NCBI RefSeq assembly: GCF_035920345.1
Contig: NZ_CP109149.1
Span: forward strand, 8,618,001 to 8,682,000
Reading direction: 5' to 3'
DNA length: 64,000 bases
Source: Nocardia vinacea
GTDB lineage: Bacteria; Actinomycetota; Actinomycetes; Mycobacteriales; Mycobacteriaceae
Under the pieces are notes generated by a model. It made no database searches and was not told where the DNA came from. It saw only the letters and a program-made list of their open reading frames with translations. Shown here piece by piece: positions 17,995 to 26,370 of the stretch. Within the stretch, counting starts at the first letter, position 1, and every line of letters starts with the position of its first letter. A program made the position numbers and the translations under genes.

Positions 17995-18840
17995 ATGAGC
18001 CACGCCACCGCGCAGTCCACATCCTTCACCCTGCGCGGCGCGGTGGGCGCGCTGGCCGCGTGGGAATCCGTGCCGCCGCATGACATCGAGATGCGCGGCA
18101 CGGTGCTGTTGGTCCCCGGCTTCACGGGCTCCAAAGAGGACTTCGAGGCCATGCTGCCGATTCTGTCGGCAGCCGGATTCCGTTGTGTCGCTTACGATCA
18201 GCGCGGGCAGTGGCAGTCCGACGGTCCCGATGAGACATCGGGATACACGATGGCCGATTTCGCCGACGATCTGATCCTCGTCGCCGACCAGATCTCGGAC
18301 GACACACCGATTCACCTGGTGGGCCACTCATTCGGCGGCTACGTCGCTCGCGCCGCACTTGCCGCCCATCCGGACGGCTTTCGCAGCCTCGCCCTGCTCG
18401 CCTCCGGTCCGTCCTCGACCTCCGATATCAACTTCGCGCCACCGCAATTGGTCGCCCAGCTCATCGAAAGCGGTGGCCAGCGGGCACTGTGGGAGCAGAT
18501 GAGTCAGGCCATGGCGGCCCTGGTTCCACCCGCCGAACTCGAATTCCTGCGCAACCGCATCTTCACGACCAAGAAGGCGAATCTGATCGGCGTCATGCGG
18601 GCTATGGAAGGCCCGACCGACTGCACCGCCGCCCTGCGCGCCACCGGCCTCCCGATCCTCATCGCCTACGGCAACTCCGGCGATCTCTGGCCGCCGAGCG
18701 TCCACGAACGCTATGCCGAGGAATTGGGCGCCCGTACCGCGGTTTACGACGGCGTCGGCCACCTACCGAACGGGGAGCGTCCGGCCCGCTTGTGCGCCGA
18801 CCTGATCACCTTTTGGACCGGCATCGATCCGGCCCGGTGA
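17995..18840 (+). CDS. Alpha/beta hydrolase
   Basis: The 281-residue cytoplasmic protein has the oxyanion region VPGFTGSKEDF near 41-51, YDQRGQWQSDGP, the nucleophile elbow GHSFGG (Ser about 106) and the catalytic His in GVGHLPNGERP near the C-terminus. ATG at 17995 is set by GGAGGA five bases upstream. The substrate is unknown; family members include esterases and haloperoxidase-like enzymes. Confidence 0.87.
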   Translation: MSHATAQSTSFTLRGAVGALAAWESVPPHDIEMRGTVLLVPGFTGSKEDFEAMLPILSAAGFRCVAYDQRGQWQSDGPDETSGYTMADFADDLILVADQISDDTPIHLVGHSFGGYVARAALAAHPDGFRSLALLASGPSSTSDINFAPPQLVAQLIESGGQRALWEQMSQAMAALVPPAELEFLRNRIFTTKKANLIGVMRAMEGPTDCTAALRATGLPILIAYGNSGDLWPPSVHERYAEELGARTAVYDGVGHLPNGERPARLCADLITFWTGIDPAR

Positions 18841-18886
18841 GGCGTAGGCGATACCTGTCTGAGAAGGCGCCTGCTAGCGTGCAGGC

Positions 18887-19345
18887 ATGCACGACAGCGT
18901 GACGGTTCGAATGGCAGCACCCGCCGACAAGATCTGGGGCTTGGTCAGCGATATCACGAATACCGGCAAGTTCTCACCGGAGACCTTCGACACCGAATGG
19001 CTCGGTGGGGCAACGGCACCCGCCGTCGGCGTCAAATTCCGCGGGCACGTCAACCGCAATGGCTGGGGGCTGAAGTATTGGACGGTCTGCCGGATCGTCG
19101 CGTGCGAGCCCGGACGTGAGTTCGCATTCACCGTGCTCGGTCCGGGCGGGATGCCGGTCAACACCTGGCGCTACCGCTTCGATCCCGTCGACGGCGGAAC
19201 CAACGTAACCGAATCCTTCCAACTGAACGAACAAAACCTCCCCTTGCGCCTCTACTGGCTCCTGGCCGGCCGCGCCCGCGGCAAAACCAACCGCAACGGC
19301 ATGCGCGAAACCCTCGAACGCATCAAGGCATACGTCGAGCAGTAA
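18887..19345 (+). CDS. SRPBCC-family (polyketide cyclase/START-like) protein
   Basis: The 152-residue protein starts SVTVRMAAPADKIWGLVSDI, the hallmark beta-strand and helix of SRPBCC proteins, and ends with the long C-terminal helix (NRNGMRETLERIKAYVEQ). Such folds bind hydrophobic ligands in a deep cavity; bacterial members act as cyclases, dehydratases or binding proteins. No catalytic residues can be assigned. It converges on the MBL gene across a long palindrome. Confidence 0.85.
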   Translation: MHDSVTVRMAAPADKIWGLVSDITNTGKFSPETFDTEWLGGATAPAVGVKFRGHVNRNGWGLKYWTVCRIVACEPGREFAFTVLGPGGMPVNTWRYRFDPVDGGTNVTESFQLNEQNLPLRLYWLLAGRARGKTNRNGMRETLERIKAYVEQ

Positions 19346-19347
19346 CC

Positions 19348-19412
19348 AAGATCAGGTGGAATCCATGGCGGCATTCGTCGAGAAGCCGCCACCACCAGTG
19401 CCACCTGATCTT
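19348..19412. terminator. Long two-part palindrome, probable bidirectional terminator
   Basis: AAGATCAGGTGG (19348-19359) and CCACCTGATCTT (19401-19412) are a perfect 12-base inverted repeat. Inside it, TGGCGGC (19366-19372) and GCCGCCA (19385-19391) make a second 7-base stem. The element lies between the convergent SRPBCC and MBL genes, starting three bases after the SRPBCC stop. It could also be a copy of a short dispersed repeat. Confidence 0.7.
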
Positions 19413-19451
19413 GATCCCGCCGCGCGCTAGGCGGGCCTACCCAGGGGCGGG

Positions 19452-20078
19452 TCAGTGGCCGCGGGCGATCCAGTTGGCGAGCGCGGGCTTTTCGGCGCCG
19501 ATGGTGGTGCCTTCGCCGTGGCCGGTGTGGACTGTGGTTTCGTCCGGGAGGGTCAGTAGGCGGTTCCGGATGGAATCGATGATGGTGTCGAAGTCGGAGA
19601 ACGAGCGGCCGGTGGCGCCGGGGCCGCCGTTGAAAAGGGTGTCGCCAGTGAAAAGGGCGGTTGCCTCGGGTAGGTGCAGGGAGACCGAGCCGGGGGAGTG
19701 GCCAGGGGTGTGCAGGACTTCGATATCGGTGCCCGCCACGGTGATTCGCTGAGTATCGGCCAGTGATTCGTAGTCGACGTCGGGGTGGGTCATGCGCCAG
19801 AGCGGATCGTCGCCCGGATGCAGCAGGATCGGGGCGTCGAGGCGTTTCGCGAGTTCCGGTGCGACGGTGACGTGGTCGTTGTGACCATGGGTGCAGACGA
19901 CTGCTCGGACATTGCGGTTGCCGACGGCTTCGATGATCGCGTCCGCATCATGCGCCGCGTCGACGATCACCACCTCGGCATCGTCGCCGATCAACCACAC
20001 ATTGTTGTCGACATCCCAGGTGCCGCCGTCGAGTGAGAAGGTGCCGGAGGTGACGACCCGATCGATGCGCAGGCTCAC
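19452..20078 (-). CDS. MBL-fold metallo-hydrolase paired with the mycothiol dehydrogenase
   Basis: The 208-residue protein has the metallo-beta-lactamase motif HGHNDH (His64, His66, Asp68, His69), a later HTPGHSPGS and GDTLF, giving a two-metal thiolesterase-like site. Its start overlaps the stop of the mycothiol dehydrogenase by four bases. In mycobacteria the same MBL gene follows mscR (adhE2), and a role as S-formylmycothiol hydrolase in formaldehyde detoxification has been proposed; that is inference from context here. Confidence 0.87.
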   Translation of the reverse strand: MSLRIDRVVTSGTFSLDGGTWDVDNNVWLIGDDAEVVIVDAAHDADAIIEAVGNRNVRAVVCTHGHNDHVTVAPELAKRLDAPILLHPGDDPLWRMTHPDVDYESLADTQRITVAGTDIEVLHTPGHSPGSVSLHLPEATALFTGDTLFNGGPGATGRSFSDFDTIIDSIRNRLLTLPDETTVHTGHGEGTTIGAEKPALANWIARGH

Positions 20079-21160
20079 CAGACCACCACCGAACGCAGCA
20101 CTTCACCCGCATGCATTGCGGAGAAGGCCTTTTCGACCTGGTCCAGGGCGATGCGCTCGGTAACGAAGCGCTCCAACGGAAGTCGGCCCTGCAGGTACAG
20201 ATCGACAAGCATCGGGAAATCGCGTTCGGGCAGGCTGTCGCCGTACCAGGAGGATTTCAGTGCGCCGCCGTGGGAGAACAGGTCGATCAGCGGCATATCG
20301 ATGGTCATATCCGGGGTCGGGACGCCGACCAGCACGACGGTGCCCGCCAGGTCGCGTCCGTAGAAGGCCTGCTTCCAGGTTTCCGGGCGCCCGACCGCGT
20401 CGATGACCACATCCGCGCCGAAACCGTCGGTGTATTCCTGGATCTGCTCGACGACATCGGTTTTTGTCGCATCGATCGTGTGGGTTGCACCGAATTCCGT
20501 TGCCCAGCTGAGCTTCTGGGGATCGCGGTCGATCGCGATAATGGTCCGCGCGCCGGCCAGTCGCGCACCCGCGATGGCGGCATCGCCGACACCGCCGCAA
20601 CCGATGACCGCGACCGTATCGCCGCGCGATACATTGCCGGTATTCATCGACGCGCCGATACCCGCCATGACGCCGCAGCCGAGCAGTCCGGCGACGGCCG
20701 GGTCGGCATCCGGGGCGACCTTGGTGCACTGACCTTCGTGCACCAGCGTCTTATCCGCGAATGCGCCGATGCCGAGGGCGGGGCTGAGTTCGGTGCCGTC
20801 GATGAGGGTCATCTTCTTGCTCGCATTGTGGCTGGCGAAGCAGTACCACGGGCGGCCGCGCTTACATGCGCGACATTCACCGCACACCGCGCGCCAGTTC
20901 AGTATCACGAAATCGCCCGCGACAACATGAGTGACCGCATCCCCGACGGCCTCCACGATGCCCGCGGCCTCGTGCCCGAGCAGGAACGGGAATTCGTCGT
21001 TGATACCGCCCTCGCGGTAGTGCAGGTCGGTATGGCACACCCCGCAGGACTGGATGCGCACCACCACATCGTGCGGCCCGGGGTCCGGGATCACGATATC
21101 GACGAGTTCGACCGGTGCTCCCTTGCTGCGGGCAACCACGCCACGCACGGTTTCGGACAC
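20075..21160 (-). CDS. mscR: S-(hydroxymethyl)mycothiol dehydrogenase (formaldehyde dehydrogenase, MscR/AdhE2)
   Basis: The 361-residue zinc alcohol dehydrogenase has the catalytic zinc sites CGVCHTD and GHEAAG, the structural zinc loop [15 protein letters not shown] and the cofactor motif GCGGVGDAA. It closely follows the mycothiol-dependent formaldehyde dehydrogenase pattern of mycobacteria, oxidising the formaldehyde-mycothiol adduct with NAD in the cytoplasm. GTG at 21160 is chosen because AGGAGG lies five bases upstream. The MBL hydrolase follows with a four-base overlap, which supports the assignment. Confidence 0.9.
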   Translation of the reverse strand: MSETVRGVVARSKGAPVELVDIVIPDPGPHDVVVRIQSCGVCHTDLHYREGGINDEFPFLLGHEAAGIVEAVGDAVTHVVAGDFVILNWRAVCGECRACKRGRPWYCFASHNASKKMTLIDGTELSPALGIGAFADKTLVHEGQCTKVAPDADPAVAGLLGCGVMAGIGASMNTGNVSRGDTVAVIGCGGVGDAAIAGARLAGARTIIAIDRDPQKLSWATEFGATHTIDATKTDVVEQIQEYTDGFGADVVIDAVGRPETWKQAFYGRDLAGTVVLVGVPTPDMTIDMPLIDLFSHGGALKSSWYGDSLPERDFPMLVDLYLQGRLPLERFVTERIALDQVEKAFSAMHAGEVLRSVVVW

Positions 21161-21220
21161 GATTCCTCCTAGATGTCGCCGAGTGCCAATCAAGTATTGC
21201 CGTCGTCGATTGCTGAGGTG

Positions 21221-21679
21221 TCAGAGATCGTCTGGCAGTATGCGAAAAGTCTTGTGCTGAGTTAGCGGCGTCAGAGTTCGGAAGTCTCGCCGGTCGAGTG
21301 TTAGGACTGCGTTGGTTTCGTAGTCAGCGGCCAAGGCGACGATGACGGCATCGGCGAGGTCGAGACGCAAGGACGGGTACAGCCTGCGCACAGCGTTCGC
21401 CTGGTCGAGTACGTCGGGCGTCACCGTCGCGATCTCGAAGTGTTTGGTGCGTGTTTGCGCGGTGAGGTCCTCGATCATATCGATGGAGACCTGGCGTCCG
21501 AGGGCCCGGCGGGCGACCTGGTCGAGTTCAGCGAGCGCAAGGGGCGAGAGCACTACCAAACCCGCCGTTTCGAGCACGTGAAATGCGCCGTCACTGTCTG
21601 GGGACGAGGTATCGAACGCAGCGATCAGGCCGGAGGTGTCGGCAACGACAATCCCTGGACCTTCGACACCGAGCGTCAT
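21221..21679 (-). CDS. vapC: PIN-domain toxin, VapC type
   Basis: The 152-residue protein has the PIN acidic residues: Asp14 in VVADTSGLIAAFD, a central Glu (LALAELDQV), Asp in LRLDLADAVIVALA and a final Asp in LTLDRRDF. PIN toxins cleave structured RNAs, often tRNA, with magnesium. Its start overlaps the antitoxin stop (ATGA), the usual VapBC arrangement. The N-terminus is slightly longer than usual. Confidence 0.9.
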   Translation of the reverse strand: MTLGVEGPGIVVADTSGLIAAFDTSSPDSDGAFHVLETAGLVVLSPLALAELDQVARRALGRQVSIDMIEDLTAQTRTKHFEIATVTPDVLDQANAVRRLYPSLRLDLADAVIVALAADYETNAVLTLDRRDFRTLTPLTQHKTFRILPDDL

Positions 21680-21924
21680 GGATGTTCTGTGTCTCGGCCG
21701 AAGTCATCGGCGAGGTAATCGTCGACGCGTTCGGCGAGGGTGGGATCGCCGCTTGCGAATCGTCTCAGCCGCAGCGGCTCCGATCGACGTTGCACGCGGA
21801 GGGCAGCCAGATGAATTGCATTGCGGATGATCTCGGCCTCGCTGACGTTGCTCTGTGCCGCGGCCTCCTTGATGGCAGCCAGATCGCTGGCTTCCGCGTA
21901 GACCATAGTGCGTTTGAGAGCCAT
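21676..21924 (-). CDS. vapB: VapB-type ribbon-helix-helix antitoxin
   Basis: The 82-residue protein has a short basic strand (ALKRTMVYAE) and two helices (DLAAIKEAAAQSNVSEAEII), the ribbon-helix-helix fold that binds DNA as a dimer. The acidic C-terminal tail likely wraps the toxin. It precedes and overlaps vapC by four bases. The start lies inside an inverted repeat, suggesting autoregulation. Confidence 0.85.
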   Translation of the reverse strand: MALKRTMVYAEASDLAAIKEAAAQSNVSEAEIIRNAIHLAALRVQRRSEPLRLRRFASGDPTLAERVDDYLADDFGRDTEHP

Positions 21925-21942
21925 ATGAGTATGTTGTCATAT
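21923..21942. promoter_or_regulatory. Inverted repeat at the vapB start, possible autoregulatory operator
   Basis: ATATGA and TCATAT flank an 8-base AT-rich spacer and overlap the vapB start codon. The AT-rich stretch stands out from the GC-rich surroundings. The position fits binding by a VapB dimer, and the mRNA may be leaderless or nearly so. Confidence 0.4.
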
Positions 21943-22002
21943 ATGCCAGCGCGGTGCTGTCGATCGGTGGTCACGCCGAATTCGAGCATGAAGGCTCAGA
22001 CG

Positions 22003-23037
22003 TCAGGTGCCCAGTTCGCTGGCGAGAACCGGCCAGGAGTCCTTCAGTGCGCGTTCCCAGTAACCCCAGGAGTGGGTGCCGGCGGGTTCGAGGTCGTAGG
22101 TGGCCGGAATGCCGAGCTGATTCAGCCTGCTCCGCAGGTTGCTGGTGCACCAGGCGGTCGACCCTTCGATCGCACCGCCCATCGTCACCTGCAAGGGCAG
22201 TCCACCCTCTGCCCAGCTCTGGGTATGCGGATCGGTGGGATTGTCGTACGGCCCGGGTAGTCCACTCCCCGCCGACAAGTACAAATTCAACCCGCGCAAG
22301 CCTTCGGCGTTGACATACGGATCATGCGCCGCCCACATCGGATCCTGTGGCAGCCCATACATATTCGCCGGATCGCCGCCACCCTTGCGCACCGACAGCC
22401 CGACGAACGCCTGCCCAACCGGATCACTGATCTGCGCGCAACCACTGAATGCGCCGACGGACCGGTACAACCCCGGACTCGAAATCGCCAGCGAAAGCAC
22501 CGACGTACCGGAGGTGGAGATCCCCGCAATGGCATTGCGCCCATTGGTGCCCAACGCAGCATCGATCAGCGGCGGCAATTCCCGAGTCAAGTACGTCTGC
22601 CACTTGTTGACCCCCAACACCGGATCCGGCGCCCGCCAATCGGCGTAATAGCTGTACGCCCCACCGAGTGGCTGCACCACATTGACATTCTTATCCCCGA
22701 AAAACCCCATGACATCGGTCTTCGAGCCCCACGTTGCCCCGTCCACTCCACCATCGACCCCCGCCAACAGATACAACGTCGGCCGCGGCACTCCGACATC
22801 CGCGGGCCGCTGCACCTCCACCGAAAGCTCCCGCCCCATCGCCCCCGAATACACCGTCAACGTGAGATGCCGATCATCCCGAACCTGAATCCCGGTAATC
22901 CTCGATCCATCGGTGCTCACCACCGAGCCAGGATCGTCCGGTGCCCCGTGCGAACGAGGTCCGGCCACAACGGATCCACTTCCGAGCACAATGGCGGCTG
23001 CGACAACCGAGGCAAATCGACGACCACCAACACCCAT
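22003..23037 (-). CDS. Secreted antigen 85/mycolyltransferase-like esterase
   Basis: The 344-residue protein has a signal peptide and an alpha/beta-hydrolase domain of the antigen 85 family: LYLLAGVDGG, the KWQTYLTRELPPLI helix, the nucleophile motif GISTSG (Ser near 170) and the catalytic His in GTHSWGYW near 327. Antigen 85 enzymes transfer mycolic acids to trehalose and arabinogalactan outside the membrane. This one is shorter in its conserved core and has Ser-Thr-Ser at the elbow, so it may be a paralogue with another acyl substrate. It has no close cotranscribed partner. Confidence 0.87.
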   Translation of the reverse strand: MGVGGRRFASVVAAAIVLGSGSVVAGPRSHGAPDDPGSVVSTDGSRITGIQVRDDRHLTLTVYSGAMGRELSVEVQRPADVGVPRPTLYLLAGVDGGVDGATWGSKTDVMGFFGDKNVNVVQPLGGAYSYYADWRAPDPVLGVNKWQTYLTRELPPLIDAALGTNGRNAIAGISTSGTSVLSLAISSPGLYRSVGAFSGCAQISDPVGQAFVGLSVRKGGGDPANMYGLPQDPMWAAHDPYVNAEGLRGLNLYLSAGSGLPGPYDNPTDPHTQSWAEGGLPLQVTMGGAIEGSTAWCTSNLRSRLNQLGIPATYDLEPAGTHSWGYWERALKDSWPVLASELGT

Positions 23038-23125
23038 CAGCTACCAACCTCTCGCGGCTCGGCCTCTCCGAAGTCTCACGCCCATCTGCGACAGTAGCCG
23101 GGTGGCGGTAGGGCGAGTGACGGCG

Positions 23126-23557
23126 TCAGCCGGTGAGCTTGCGCTCCGCCGTCCGCAGCACCGTGCGGAAACCGAAGGCGACTGCGGGTGCGAACACCCT
23201 GGTCGATGCGCCGCTGCAGACCGGAGTCCGGACCTCGAAGGTCGAGCTCCAGGTGACCTCGGTACCGTCCGCGGTCTCCCGCAACTGCATGCTCCCGCTC
23301 TCGTGCCGCAGTGGCGGAATCGAGGACCGGATCAGATAGTCCATCCGGACCGGCCGCTCATATCCGACGATCTCCTCGGTGAGTTTCAATGCGGCCGTTG
23401 TGACTTCGCGAATGGTGCCGACGCCGTCGATGCCGGCCCGCGTTACCTCGGCCCGGAGCACGCCCGGCACCTGACGGTAGTTCGCCGCATCGGTGATCCA
23501 ATCGAAAACCTGCTCGATCGGCGCCGCGATGGTCCGCCGCACGGTCACTGTCCGCAT
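23126..23557 (-). CDS. SRPBCC-family protein
   Basis: The 143-residue protein starts VTVRRTIAAPIEQVFDWITD, the family signature, and ends with a helix (RTVLRTAERKL). It shares only the fold with the SRPBCC protein at 18.9 kb. It follows the metallophosphoesterase remnant by 12 bases on the same strand, so both may once have been one transcript. Ligand unknown. Confidence 0.85.
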   Translation of the reverse strand: MRTVTVRRTIAAPIEQVFDWITDAANYRQVPGVLRAEVTRAGIDGVGTIREVTTAALKLTEEIVGYERPVRMDYLIRSSIPPLRHESGSMQLRETADGTEVTWSSTFEVRTPVCSGASTRVFAPAVAFGFRTVLRTAERKLTG

Positions 23558-23569
23558 GACCGACTGTAA

Positions 23570-23997
23570 CTACAAACCGGAGAAATCGCGCAGGACAACG
23601 TGGTTGCGGTCGGCGCAGCTGCCGAGGGCGTGATCCGGATGCAGGCCGAGGTATTGGCGGCGGGTGCGGGGTGCTCCAACGGCGGGCCGACTCGGTGCGC
23701 CAATTGCGGTACCACGATGGTGCCACCGGATCCACGCAGTCGGGTGGTGTCCAGGCCGATCATGCGCAGCTCTCCGACGCGATATTCGACCAGGCGCTGA
23801 CGGGCGTGAAATACCGTGCCCCAGTGGTCGATTCGGTGCTCGTCGGGCTTGTCGTGGTTACCGCGGCAGACGAAGTAATCGCGGCCGAGCACGCCCCACT
23901 CGTCCAGCCGCGCCCGCACACCGAGGCTTTGTTCGAGGGTCACAGCGGCCGCGGCCACATTCGCCAGCCATAGGGTTCGAAGTCGCGGCTCGAGCAT
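23570..23997 (-). pseudogene. Metallophosphoesterase remnant (frameshifted)
   Basis: One frame contains RDYFVCRGNHDKPDEHRIDHW and MIGLDTTRLRGSGGTIVV (in part), the GNHD metal motif and following strand of calcineurin-like phosphoesterases. The N-terminal DxH and GDxxxxG motifs are missing. After QLAHRVG the frame fails, and a different frame reads LGLHPDHALGSCADRNHVVL to a natural stop at 23570-23572. At least two frameshifts plus N-terminal decay make it a non-functional gene. Confidence 0.6.
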
Positions 23998-24150
23998 GGG
24001 AATCTCCGTTCGCCTCCACCTCGAACGGTACGGTTGCGGGTTGAACGCTCGGGTCCCCGCACATGACGTGTCGGCTGTCCGGTGTCGAACATTCGTATCG
24101 CCGGGCCTGGGAATTTGACTGCGGCGTGGATGCGGGTCGAGAGTTCGCGA

Positions 24151-25449
24151 ATGGATGGAACGCCCGAGGTGTCCCGCGCGACGTTGCGCAAGGTCACGAT
24201 TCGACTGGTGCCCTATCTCGGGCTGCTGTATTTCATCAACTACCTGGACCGGGTCAATATCGGATTCGCCGGGCCCAGCGGAATGAAAACGGAGCTGGGG
24301 CTGACCGAGACGGCCTTCGGTTTCGCCTCCGGCATCTTCTTCATCGGCTATCTCGTACTCGAGGTGCCGAGCAATCTGGCGCTGCACCGGTTCGGTGCGC
24401 GCCGCTGGATAGCCAGAATCATGGTGAGTTGGGGTGTGGTCGCCACCGCCATGGCATTCGTGCCGAACGAAACCTGGCTCTATATCCTGCGATTCACCCT
24501 CGGCGTGGTGGAGGCCGGATTCTTTCCCGGCATCCTGCTGTATCTCACCTACTGGTTTCCGCAGAACCAGCGCGCGAAGATCGTCGCACTGTTCATGACG
24601 GCGGTGCCGATTTCGACCGCCTTGGGCTCGACGGTGTCGAGTCTGATCATCCAATACGGCGACGATGTCTTCGGCCTCAGCGGTTGGCGATTCATGTTCC
24701 TGGTCGAGGGCGTGCCCGCGATCGCCCTCGCGGTGGTCACCTGGTTCTTCCTCACCGACCGGCCGTCCCAGGCGAAGTGGCTGACCGAGACCGAAAGAGA
24801 TTGGCTCACCTCGGAGCTCGACAAAGAGCAGGCCGCGCGGGTCGAACACTGGACGGTGCGCAAGGCGCTCACCCATCCACGTGTGCTCGGCCTCGCCTTC
24901 ATCTACGGCGGCATCGTCTACGGCCTGTATGCGCTCGGATTCTTCCTGCCCACGATCATCAACGGCTTCCAGCAGCAGTACGGCACCCATTATTCGGTGG
25001 TGCAGCGCGGGCTCATCAATGCGGTGCCGTATGTGATCGGCGCAATCGTGATGGTGCTGTGGAGCAGGCACGGTGACCGAACCGGGGAGCGGACCTGGCA
25101 TGTGGCGCTGCCCGCGCTGGTCGGTGGACTCGCGATTCCGGTGGCGCTGTACCTGGGCAATCCGTTCGCCGCCATGGTCGCGGTCACCGTCTGCGCCGTC
25201 GGAGTACTCGCCGCGCTGCCCACCTTCTGGGCGCTGCCGAGCACCTTCCTCTCCGGCGCGGCCGCGGCGGGCGGCATCGCCCTGATCAACTCCATCGGCA
25301 ATATCAGCGGATTCGTCGCACCGTATGTCACCGGCGCACTGAAGGACCTCACCGGCACCCAGCGAGCCGGACTGTGGGTCGTCGGCCTGGCGATGATCGG
25401 CTCGGCCGCAGGCGTTCTCGCACTGCGATCCCGAATCCGCACCAACTGA
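24151..25449 (+). CDS. MFS transporter, anion:cation symporter (ACS) family
   Basis: The 432-residue protein has about 12 membrane segments and the ACS-family signature FINYLDRVNIGFA in helix 1, EVPSNLALHRFGARRWIARI after helix 2, and VEAGFFPGILLYLTYWFP in helix 4. Relatives import organic anions such as phthalate, 4-hydroxyphenylacetate, galactarate or tartrate with protons. ATG at 24151 is chosen, with GAGAG upstream; longer starts at 24082 or 24130 are possible. No catabolic enzyme lies beside it, so the substrate is open. Confidence 0.88.
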   Translation: MDGTPEVSRATLRKVTIRLVPYLGLLYFINYLDRVNIGFAGPSGMKTELGLTETAFGFASGIFFIGYLVLEVPSNLALHRFGARRWIARIMVSWGVVATAMAFVPNETWLYILRFTLGVVEAGFFPGILLYLTYWFPQNQRAKIVALFMTAVPISTALGSTVSSLIIQYGDDVFGLSGWRFMFLVEGVPAIALAVVTWFFLTDRPSQAKWLTETERDWLTSELDKEQAARVEHWTVRKALTHPRVLGLAFIYGGIVYGLYALGFFLPTIINGFQQQYGTHYSVVQRGLINAVPYVIGAIVMVLWSRHGDRTGERTWHVALPALVGGLAIPVALYLGNPFAAMVAVTVCAVGVLAALPTFWALPSTFLSGAAAAGGIALINSIGNISGFVAPYVTGALKDLTGTQRAGLWVVGLAMIGSAAGVLALRSRIRTN

Positions 25450-25453
25450 CGAG

Positions 25454-25828
25454 TCAGCCTTCGCGCTCGGCCCTGCTCCGCTCGATGCAGAACTCATTGC
25501 CCTCGGGGTCCACCAGCGTGACCCAGCCGAGCCCGTCGTCGGTGCGATGGTCCTCGTACACCTTCGCGCCCAGCTCGATGATCCGCCGCACCTCCTCGTC
25601 CCGGCTGCGCTCGGTGGGCATCCAGTCGAAGTGGATCCGGTTCTTCATCTGCTTGCCTTCGGGCACCCGGATGAACAGCAATCCGGGCGTTCCGGGCGGC
25701 GCCTCGACCAGCGCGTCGTCGGTGCCCGGTCCGTCCGACTCGGCCACCGGCCACCCGGTGACGGCGCTCCAGAACGTCGCCTGCGCATACGGATCGGCGC
25801 AATCGACGGTCACATGGCGAAGGATCAT
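25454..25828 (-). CDS. VOC-superfamily (glyoxalase-like) protein
   Basis: The 124-residue protein shows the glyoxalase/bleomycin-resistance fold: LRHVTVDCADPYAQATFW at the start, LLFIRVPEGKQMKNRIHFDW in the middle, and VTLVDPEGNEFCIE at the end. Candidate metal ligands are the His, a central His and a C-terminal Glu. It is the compact glyoxalase_6 type, of unknown substrate. Its stop is four bases from the MFS stop. Confidence 0.87.
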   Translation of the reverse strand: MILRHVTVDCADPYAQATFWSAVTGWPVAESDGPGTDDALVEAPPGTPGLLFIRVPEGKQMKNRIHFDWMPTERSRDEEVRRIIELGAKVYEDHRTDDGLGWVTLVDPEGNEFCIERSRAEREG

Positions 25829-25917
25829 CCGACCGAGCGTAGCCGCCGGACCTCGTGCCGGAGGGCTGTGCGGCGGATCACCGGCCCTTCCCTCTGGTCG
25901 ATGTAGAACGATCCCTC

Positions 25918-25923
25918 TAATAT
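25918..25923 (+). promoter_or_regulatory. Possible -10 element for a leaderless SnoaL-like gene
   Basis: TAATAT ends seven bases before the ATG at 25930, placing transcription start at or next to the start codon. No convincing -35 and no ribosome binding site is present, which fits a leaderless mRNA, common in this group. Confidence 0.4.
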
Positions 25924-25929
25924 GAGCCT

Positions 25930-26331
25930 ATGAGCAACCGAGACGTGGTCGAAAAGTTCTATAAAGCAACGCAATCCGGGGACGCCGCCGGCATCCTCGA
26001 TGCGTTACATCCGCGCTTCCAGGGCTGGGTGGCTCCCGGCATGCCCAGCGTGACCGTCACCCAGGCACACAGTCCGGAAGCGGCGCTCGCGGGCATCTGG
26101 CAGCCGGTGTTCCGCGAATACGAGATCGCCCCCTTCGCCGAGGAGTGGTTCGACGCCCATCCGGACACCGTCATCGTGACCGGCCACTACCGCGGCACCG
26201 CCCGTGCGACCGGTAAGCCTGTGGCCGCCGAATTCGCCCACATCTGGCATGTCGCCGACGAAAAGCTGTTCGCCCTGCACCAATACACCGACACCTGGCA
26301 CTGGCACGAGGCGCTGTCGGACGCGGCCTGA
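25930..26331 (+). CDS. SnoaL-like/NTF2-fold protein (ketosteroid isomerase-related)
   Basis: The 133-residue protein reads VVEKFYKATQSGDAAGILDA, the N-terminal helices of NTF2-like proteins, and ends in the strand HIWHVADEKLFALHQYTDTWHWHEAL. The family includes polyketide cyclases, isomerases and many binding proteins; no catalytic Asp pair can be assigned with confidence. The deaminase follows 40 bases later on the same strand. Confidence 0.83.
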   Translation: MSNRDVVEKFYKATQSGDAAGILDALHPRFQGWVAPGMPSVTVTQAHSPEAALAGIWQPVFREYEIAPFAEEWFDAHPDTVIVTGHYRGTARATGKPVAAEFAHIWHVADEKLFALHQYTDTWHWHEALSDAA

Positions 26332-26370
26332 ACGCACCCGACGGCGGTCGTCCAGGGGGATTATGGCTAC

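Noticed and set aside
23545..25497. Long minus-strand open frame opposite the MFS carrier
   Set aside because: Only its last part, the metallophosphoesterase remnant, is meaningful; the rest is antisense to a real transporter.
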